A DNA stretch of 11,922 bases, taken from contig RFJF01000798.1 in assembly GCA_003695455.1 (NCBI GenBank), positions 1-11,922 of the forward strand, read 5' to 3'. Below are positions 7,672 to 11,922 of this stretch, in pieces. Positions within the stretch are counted from its first letter, which is position 1, and each line of letters opens with the position of its first letter. The notes below the pieces were generated by a model. That model had not been told where the DNA came from and searched no databases. It saw nothing but the letters and a program-made list of their open reading frames with translations. The DNA is from Chloroflexota bacterium (GTDB lineage: Bacteria; Chloroflexota; Anaerolineae; 4572-78; J111). The position numbers were made by a program, and so were the translations under genes.

Positions 7672-7736
7672 CAACTCACGCAAATTTCATCCGGCAAACT
7701 TGGCCGGGAACGGGAAGCAGGACGTGTGGAATAATC

Positions 7737-7771
7737 CTTACTCCTTGCTCCCTACTCCATATTTCATGTTT
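7737..7771 (+). repeat. Five-unit heptamer array upstream of the rhodanese gene
   Basis: Five contiguous seven-base units each start with C, for example CTTACTC, CTTGCTC and CATGTTT. The array sits between the SDR gene and the rhodanese gene and ends ten bases before the G-rich ribosome site at 7781. It is the same period-seven pattern as in the other spacers but with different unit sequence. Confidence 0.65.
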
Positions 7772-7794
7772 TCACTGTTTGGGGGGACAAAACA

Positions 7795-8223
7795 TTGAGC
7801 ATTTTAAACAAATTGTTTGGCAAAGCCGATAAACCCGCGCCGCAAGCAGAACCCGCGCCGCCACCACCACCACCCGCGCCGGAACCGGAACCCATCCGAG
7901 TGCAGGAAATTATGCCGCATGAGTTGAAAGAACGGCTCGATAACGGCAGCGCGCCCATTGTGGTAGATATGCGGCAGGGTTGGGAATACCAGTCCGGGCA
8001 CATTCCGGGCGCGCTGCATATGTTCATTCAGGAAATCCCGGCGCGGATGAACGAACTGCCCAAAGACGCCGACATCGTGTTTCAGTGCTGGCACGGCAAC
8101 ACCAGCCTCGACGCGTCCGCGTTTCTTATTCAAAACGGCTGGGACGCCGGCCGGATTGCCAGTTTGAACGGCGGCATGGCCGGCTGGGTCACGGCCTTTG
8201 GGCAAGACTCGCTGGAACGCTGA
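7795..8223 (+). CDS. Rhodanese-like sulfurtransferase domain protein
   Basis: This 142-residue cytoplasmic protein has a proline-rich N-terminal tail (about residues 14-33), then one rhodanese domain (about 36-140). Landmarks are VVDMRQGWEYQSGHIPGALHM and the active-site loop C98-WHGNTS, with six residues after the start of the loop as in single-domain GlpE-type proteins. The cysteine that would carry the persulfide is present, but the usual arginine before the final serine is T103. The end, 'SLNGGMAGW', is standard. The TTG start is chosen because GGGGGGA (7781-7787) lies seven bases upstream and no in-frame ATG precedes it. The stop overlaps the Nudix start (TGATG). A sulfur-donor role for the E1-like system about 1.1 kb upstream is possible but unproven. 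Confidence 0.9.
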   Translation: MSILNKLFGKADKPAPQAEPAPPPPPPAPEPEPIRVQEIMPHELKERLDNGSAPIVVDMRQGWEYQSGHIPGALHMFIQEIPARMNELPKDADIVFQCWHGNTSLDASAFLIQNGWDAGRIASLNGGMAGWVTAFGQDSLER

Positions 8224-8792
8224 TGTCCGCACCCGCAAAGCCGATGAAACCGTGGCAAACCCTGTCCAAAAAAACCATTCTGGATGTTGACAAATTCCTC
8301 AAGGTTGAGGAACACGCGGTGGCTCTGCCGGATGGTCGGGTCATTCCCAACTGGACGTGGGTGGTCACGCCGGATTACATCAACGTAGCCGCCATCACCG
8401 AGGCGGGCGAATTTCTTTGCTTCCGGCAAACCAAGTACGGCGTTGCGGGAACCTCGCTGGCGCCGGTGGGCGGCTACATCGAACCGGGCGAAGACCCGCT
8501 GCCGGCGGCACAGCGCGAACTGCTGGAAGAAACCGGCTACCAGGCCCCGCACTGGACATCGCTGGGGCGCTACACGGTTGACGGCAATCGCGGGGCGGGG
8601 GTGGCTTATTTGTACCTGGCAACCGGCGCGCAGCCCGTGGCCCACCCCAACGCCGATGATTTGGAGGAGCAGGAACTCCTGCACCTGTCTCGCGCCGAGG
8701 TGGAAGCTGCGCTGGCCGGCGGGCAATTCAAGGTGCTGGCCTGGGCCGCGGTGATGTCGCTGGCACTGTTGCACGGTACAGACAAAGGATAA
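8223..8792 (+). CDS. Nudix hydrolase, ADP-ribose pyrophosphatase-like
   Basis: This 189-residue enzyme has a perfect Nudix box from G84 to Y106: G-x5-E90-x7-R98-E-L-L-E102-E103-T-G. It coordinates magnesium for cleavage of a nucleoside diphosphate linked to another group. The N-terminal 'WQTLSKKTILDVDKFLKVEEHAV' and 'WTWVVTPDYINVAAIT' strands look like the ADP-ribose or NDP-sugar pyrophosphatase branch, but the true substrate is not visible. The ATG overlaps the rhodanese stop by one base and gives the natural N-terminus; a longer reading frame upstream is only an overlap with the rhodanese gene. Confidence 0.92.
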   Translation: MSAPAKPMKPWQTLSKKTILDVDKFLKVEEHAVALPDGRVIPNWTWVVTPDYINVAAITEAGEFLCFRQTKYGVAGTSLAPVGGYIEPGEDPLPAAQRELLEETGYQAPHWTSLGRYTVDGNRGAGVAYLYLATGAQPVAHPNADDLEEQELLHLSRAEVEAALAGGQFKVLAWAAVMSLALLHGTDKG

Positions 8793-8952
8793 ATCAGGAA
8801 TCAGGGGTTGGCGCATTTGCGAATGGCGAACGGCGAATGGAAACAATTCCACCTGAGCCTCCCATTTCACCCGCGTTGCACAACTCAGGCCGGGACCGTC
8901 CACCTGTACCCTGACATCTGGACTCTGGCGTCTGGATTCTGTACTCTGAAAG
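8792..8952 (+). repeat. Three kinds of heptamer repeat in one spacer
   Basis: Right at the Nudix stop there are two exact AATCAGG units (8792-8805). Next come three units of the GCGAATG type (8819-8839), the reverse complement of the GCCATTC family at 6774-6813. Finally, seven contiguous units of the form CTGNNNN run from 8904 to 8952, for example CTGGACT and CTGGATT. The last unit, CTGAAAG, contributes to the AAAGGA ribosome site of the next gene. A six-base inverted pair, CCTGAG (8852-8857) and CTCAGG (8884-8889), lies between them. Confidence 0.85.
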
Positions 8953-8960
8953 GAACTATT

Positions 8961-9272
8961 ATGCACATTGTTCACGTTTTTATTCAGGTAAAACCCGAAC
9001 ATCTGGAGGCATTCAAGGCCGCCACCATTGAAAACGCGCGCAACAGCGTGCAGGAGCCGGGCATCACCCGCTTTGACGTGATTCAGCAAAGCGATGACCC
9101 CACCCAATTTGTGCTGGTTGAGGTCTACCGCGATGCAGACGCCGCGCCCGCCGCGCACAAACAAACGGCCCACTACCACGCCTGGGCCAGCGCCGTGGCC
9201 GATATGCTGGTTGCGCCGCGCACCCGAAAAATTTACTCCAACGTTTATCCAAATGACGAGGGCTGGGAATGA
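8961..9272 (+). CDS. Antibiotic biosynthesis monooxygenase (ABM) domain protein, LsrG-like
   Basis: This 103-residue ferredoxin-fold protein of the ABM superfamily matches the YgiN/LsrG pattern well: residues near '[12 protein letters not shown]', an '[13 protein letters not shown]' strand, '[11 protein letters not shown]', and a final R-x3-IYSNVYP. LsrG isomerises phospho-AI-2, while YgiN acts on quinols; other members bind small aldehydes or aromatics, so no reaction can be assigned. The ATG is chosen over an earlier in-frame one because AAAGGA (8949-8954) precedes it and the upstream part is repeat sequence. Its stop overlaps the alcohol dehydrogenase start as ATGA, so the two are translationally coupled. 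Confidence 0.9.
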   Translation: MHIVHVFIQVKPEHLEAFKAATIENARNSVQEPGITRFDVIQQSDDPTQFVLVEVYRDADAAPAAHKQTAHYHAWASAVADMLVAPRTRKIYSNVYPNDEGWE

Positions 9273-10426
9273 TTCAGTTTGAATTTGCCACAGCCGGACG
9301 CATTATTTTTGGCGGCGGCGCGCTGGCCGATGTGGGCGACATTGCCGCCAATTTTGGCCAACGGGCGCTGGTGGTGACCGGCGGCAACAGCACCCGTGCC
9401 AGCGCCCTGCTCGATTACCTGTCGCTGGCGGGGGTGAGCCACGCCACCTTTGCCGTGGTGGGCGAACCCACCACCGACACCGCCCGCAACGGCGTGCAGA
9501 AAGCCACCCGCGAACGGTGCGACATGGTGGTGGGCATCGGCGGGGGGAGCGTGCTGGATACGGGCAAAGCCGTTGCCGCCCTGCTGACCAACGGCGGCGA
9601 CCCGCTGGACTACCTGGAAGTCATCGGCGCGGGGCAGCCCCTCACCCGGCCCGCCGCGCCCTACATTGCCATCCCCACCACCGCCGGCACCGGCGCCGAA
9701 GTGACCCGCAACGCCGTGCTGCTTTCGCCGGAACACCGCGTCAAAGTCAGCCTGCGCAGCCCGCTCATGCTGCCCGCGGTTGCCATTGTTGACCCGGATT
9801 TAACCATCTCTCTGCCGCCGCACCTTACCGCCGCCACCGGGCTTGACGCGCTGACGCAGGTGATGGAGCCGTATGTTACCCACCTCTCCACCCCCCTCAC
9901 AGACACCATCTGTCTGGATGGAATGCACCGCGCGGCGCGCTCGCTGCGCCAGGCCGTTGCCGACGGCAGCAACATCCGCGCCCGCGAAGATATGTCGCTG
10001 GTCAGCCTGTACGGCGGGCTGGCGCTGGCCAACGCCAAACTGGGCGCGGTGCATGGCTTTGCCGGCCCGTTTGGGGGCATGTTCGACGCCCCGCACGGCG
10101 CGGTTTGCGCCGCGTTACTGCCGCACGTGATGGCCGCAAACATCGCCGCCCTGCGCGCCCGCAAACCCAACAGCGAAGCCCTGCTGCGCTACGATGAAAT
10201 CGGCCAGATTTTAACCGGCAACCCGGACGCCGCCGCCCTCGATGGCGTGGCGTGGGTTAACCAATTGGTGAAAGATTTGCAAATTCCGGGGCTGGGCGCG
10301 CACGGGCTGGCAGAAGAGCACTTTCCCGCGCTCATTGAAAAGGCCGGCCGGGCCAGCAGTATGAAAGGCAACCCCATCCAGCTTACCCCCGACGAACTGC
10401 GCCATATACTTGAACAGGCGCTGTAG
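9269..10426 (+). CDS. Iron-containing alcohol dehydrogenase
   Basis: This 385-residue group III (iron-type) NAD(P)-dependent alcohol dehydrogenase has full family length. The cofactor domain shows [12 protein letters not shown] and '[16 protein letters not shown]'. Of the four metal ligands expected by comparison with FucO-type enzymes, D193, H262 (VHGFAGP) and H276 (FDAPHG) are present. The second, normally His in DALTHxxE, is Q197 in [16 protein letters not shown] version is, as far as I recall, a recurring subfamily feature rather than damage. The substrate is probably a small alcohol or aldehyde. It is coupled to the ABM gene and followed two bases later by a zinc-type dehydrogenase. Confidence 0.94.
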   Translation: MIQFEFATAGRIIFGGGALADVGDIAANFGQRALVVTGGNSTRASALLDYLSLAGVSHATFAVVGEPTTDTARNGVQKATRERCDMVVGIGGGSVLDTGKAVAALLTNGGDPLDYLEVIGAGQPLTRPAAPYIAIPTTAGTGAEVTRNAVLLSPEHRVKVSLRSPLMLPAVAIVDPDLTISLPPHLTAATGLDALTQVMEPYVTHLSTPLTDTICLDGMHRAARSLRQAVADGSNIRAREDMSLVSLYGGLALANAKLGAVHGFAGPFGGMFDAPHGAVCAALLPHVMAANIAALRARKPNSEALLRYDEIGQILTGNPDAAALDGVAWVNQLVKDLQIPGLGAHGLAEEHFPALIEKAGRASSMKGNPIQLTPDELRHILEQAL

Positions 10427-10428
10427 CG

Positions 10429-11394
10429 GTGCGTGCGCTCTGGTTTGACGGCGAGCGCCTGCGCTTGCGGCGCGATGTTCCCCGTCCCTTGCCGGCCCCC
10501 GGCGAGGCGCTGATTCGCACCACGTTGGCCGGCATTTGCAACACCGATATCGAACTGATGCGCGGCTACAAAGATGATTTCCGGGGAATTTTAGGCCACG
10601 AATTTGTGGGCGTAGTGGAGCAAGCCGCTGACGCGCCGGCGTGGGTGGGCCGCCGGGTGGTGGGCGAAATCAACCTCTTTTGCGGCGATTGCGCCACCTG
10701 CCGCCGGGGATTGACCAGCCACTGTTTGCGGCGTACCACGTTGGGCATCAGCGGCAAAGCCGGGGCCATGGCCGAGTTTCTTACCCTTCCCATTAAATTA
10801 CTGCACGCCGTGCCGGATTCTGTGCCGGACCGGTGGGCCGTGTTTACCGAGCCGCTGGCCGCCGCTTGCCAGATTTCGGCGCAGACCCACATTTGTCCCA
10901 CAGACCGGGTGGTGGTGCTGGGCGACGGCAAGCTGGGGCTGTTGATTGCACAGGTGCTGGCCCTGACCGGTTGTGATTTGCTGGTTGTGGGGCGTCACCC
11001 GAAAAAGCTGGCTATTTTGCAGGCGCGGGGAATTGCCACCCAACTGAGCGGCGAACCTGTCCCGCCCGGCGCGGATGTGGTGGTAGAAGCCACCGGCAGC
11101 CCCGCCGGATTTGCAGCGGCGCGCGCGCTGGTGCGGCCGCGCGGCGTGCTGGTACTCAAAAGCACCTTTGCGGCGGATGTTTCGCTGGATTTGAGCGGGC
11201 TGGTGGTGGACGAAATCACCGTGGTCGGCTCGCGCTGCGGGCCGTTTGACGCCGCCCTGCGCCTGCTGGAACAGCGGCAGGTGGATGTGGAATCGCTGAT
11301 TTCAGCCCGCTACCCGCTGGACGAGGGGCCGGCGGCCTTTGATCGGGCCGTCTCGGCGGGGGTGTTGAAGGTGCTGCTCACGGTGGCGCCATAA
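10429..11394 (+). CDS. Zinc-dependent MDR alcohol dehydrogenase-like protein
   Basis: This 321-residue medium-chain dehydrogenase is slightly short for the family. The catalytic zinc ligands are C37 (GICNTDIE) and H57-E58 (GHEFVG), with E141 (TEPLAAA) as a likely further ligand. The structural zinc site is complete: C85, C88, C91 and C99. The Rossmann loop is GDGKLG at 165-170. The pattern fits the threonine/sorbitol dehydrogenase-like MDR group; substrate unknown. The GTG start lies two bases after the previous stop with no strong ribosome site, consistent with coupling. Two mechanistically different alcohol dehydrogenases side by side suggest linked or alternative oxidation steps on one pathway. 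It ends 52 bases before the DUF4160 gene. Confidence 0.93.
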   Translation: MRALWFDGERLRLRRDVPRPLPAPGEALIRTTLAGICNTDIELMRGYKDDFRGILGHEFVGVVEQAADAPAWVGRRVVGEINLFCGDCATCRRGLTSHCLRRTTLGISGKAGAMAEFLTLPIKLLHAVPDSVPDRWAVFTEPLAAACQISAQTHICPTDRVVVLGDGKLGLLIAQVLALTGCDLLVVGRHPKKLAILQARGIATQLSGEPVPPGADVVVEATGSPAGFAAARALVRPRGVLVLKSTFAADVSLDLSGLVVDEITVVGSRCGPFDAALRLLEQRQVDVESLISARYPLDEGPAAFDRAVSAGVLKVLLTVAP

Positions 11395-11396
11395 TT

Positions 11397-11423
11397 TTGA
11401 ACCGCCCAAAAACCTGATATACT
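11397..11423 (+). promoter_or_regulatory. Probable promoter of the DUF4160/DUF2442 pair
   Basis: TATACT (11418-11423) matches the -10 consensus at five of six positions and is preceded by TGA, giving an extended -10. TTGAAC (11397-11402) is a good -35, but the spacing is only 15 bases. The start codon follows 23 bases after the -10. It suggests the pair is expressed apart from the dehydrogenase operon. Confidence 0.55.
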
Positions 11424-11446
11424 TTAGGTGTGACCGGAAAATAAAA

Positions 11447-11680
11447 ATGCCAACAATTTTGATTGAAGGCTATAAATTTCGATTTTATTCTTCTGACATT
11501 TATGAACCGCCACACATTCACGTTATCCGTGATGATAAAGTGGCAAAAATCTGGCTCCAACCCATCAGACTTGAATATAATCGTGGGTATAATTCTCCCA
11601 CACTGAACCGGATTCTAAAGCTGACGGAAACACATCAGAGAAAATTACTGGAGGCCTGGAATGCTCACTTCGGCCAATAA
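11447..11680 (+). CDS. DUF4160 domain protein
   Basis: This 77-residue protein has the DUF4160 signature: 'GYKFRFYSSD' followed by EPPHIHV (residues 20-26) and a C-terminal helix 'HQRKLLEAWNAHF'. No enzyme activity is established for the family as far as I know. It is very often followed by a DUF2442 gene, as here, with a 20-base overlap. Such small paired genes are suspected to be toxin-antitoxin-like, but that is inference. Base composition is clearly more AT-rich than the genes before it (many AAA, ATT and TAT codons), which fits recent acquisition. Confidence 0.85.
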   Translation: MPTILIEGYKFRFYSSDIYEPPHIHVIRDDKVAKIWLQPIRLEYNRGYNSPTLNRILKLTETHQRKLLEAWNAHFGQ

Positions 11681-11922
11681 AATTGTAACCAAACAGGTAA
11701 CGGCCACAAATGTCCGTTTCAATCAGGACGTTCTGTACATTTTGTTGAGCGATGGCCGCGAAGTAGGACTACCACTCAACAAATTTACCTGGCTGAATTG
11801 GTTGGCCAATGCAACGCCGGAACAACGAGCCAACTGGTCTATTGAGCCGGGTGGTTATGCGGTGTATTGGGAAGATTTGGATGACGGGATTGAAGTCATC
11901 CACATTTTGGCGGGTGAACCGC
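11661..11922 (+). CDS. DUF2442 domain protein, 3' end outside window
   Basis: An open frame of 87 codons continues past the window end. It starts with MLTSANKIV, shows the DUF2442-type core 'VLYILLSDGREVGLPL' and 'WLANATPEQRANWSI' and reaches GGYAVYWEDLDDGI, which is the family's characteristic 'I.W..ldegI' ending. The ATG is fixed by GGAGG (11650-11654) six bases upstream, inside the DUF4160 gene. DUF2442 is a small domain, sometimes joined to a helix-turn-helix, and commonly partners DUF4160. A complete protein is probably only slightly longer than what is seen. Confidence 0.85.
   Translation, partial: MLTSANKIVTKQVTATNVRFNQDVLYILLSDGREVGLPLNKFTWLNWLANATPEQRANWSIEPGGYAVYWEDLDDGIEVIHILAGEP

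Noticed and set aside
7691..7707. CCGGC and GCCGG hairpin after the SDR gene
   Set aside because: The five-base stem with a seven-base loop is not followed by a T-run; too weak to call a terminator.
7980..8222. Longer N-terminus for the Nudix protein
   Set aside because: It is an alternative frame of the rhodanese gene; the ATG at 8223 overlaps the rhodanese stop in the usual coupled way.
8808..8960. Earlier in-frame ATG for the ABM gene
   Set aside because: The extra 51 codons translate heptamer repeat and lack a ribosome site; the ATG at 8961 has AAAGGA and matches the family N-terminus.

Overview
The window looks like a chromosomal segment of a Chloroflexota bacterium, probably Anaerolineae or a related class. 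This is an inference. It rests on the moderately high-GC coding sequence, the run of a bifunctional-nuclease gene, dnaB, a DnaD-like gene and a DnaC-like ATPase gene, and spacers filled with degenerate heptamer repeats. The standard bacterial code fits, with TAA, TAG and TGA all used as stops. All genes but the first are on the + strand, and no RNA gene, IS element or CRISPR array is visible.

Layout. (1) 1-180: a spacer with a dispersed repeat and heptamers. (2) 181-792 (-): a small lipoprotein of LolA-like appearance, divergent from the next block. (3) 895-3759: a DUF151 bifunctional nuclease with its own promoter, then dnaB behind a promoter whose -35 lies in a large dyad, then a DnaD-like primosome protein whose TTG start sits inside a heptamer array. 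(4) 3778-6658: a compact run of a tandem double-ATPase DnaC/IstB-like protein, a JAMM (M67) metallopeptidase and an E1-like ThiF/MoeB protein, the last two overlapping by ATGA. (5) 6883-8792: a short-chain dehydrogenase with a non-canonical active site, then a rhodanese overlapping a Nudix hydrolase. (6) 8961-11394: a tightly coupled operon of an ABM/LsrG-like monooxygenase, an iron-type alcohol dehydrogenase and a zinc-type MDR dehydrogenase. (7) 11447-11922: an AT-richer DUF4160/DUF2442 pair, the second gene running off the window.

How the genes fit together. dnaB, the DnaD-like protein and the DnaC-like ATPase form a plausible helicase plus helicase-loading set. The JAMM peptidase and E1-like enzyme are a classic pair for sulfur-carrier or ubiquitin-like chemistry, and a rhodanese lies about 1.1 kb downstream, but no carrier protein is present. 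The last operon looks like oxidation and reduction of a small alcohol or aldehyde.

The most unusual features are: heptamer-periodic sequence in most spacers, repeatedly close to start codons; the internal duplication of the DnaC-like ATPase, whose second copy keeps Walker A and B but has lost the sensor-1 Asn and the Arg-finger position; the dyad at the dnaB promoter; and a hairpin-forming element shared by two distant spacers.
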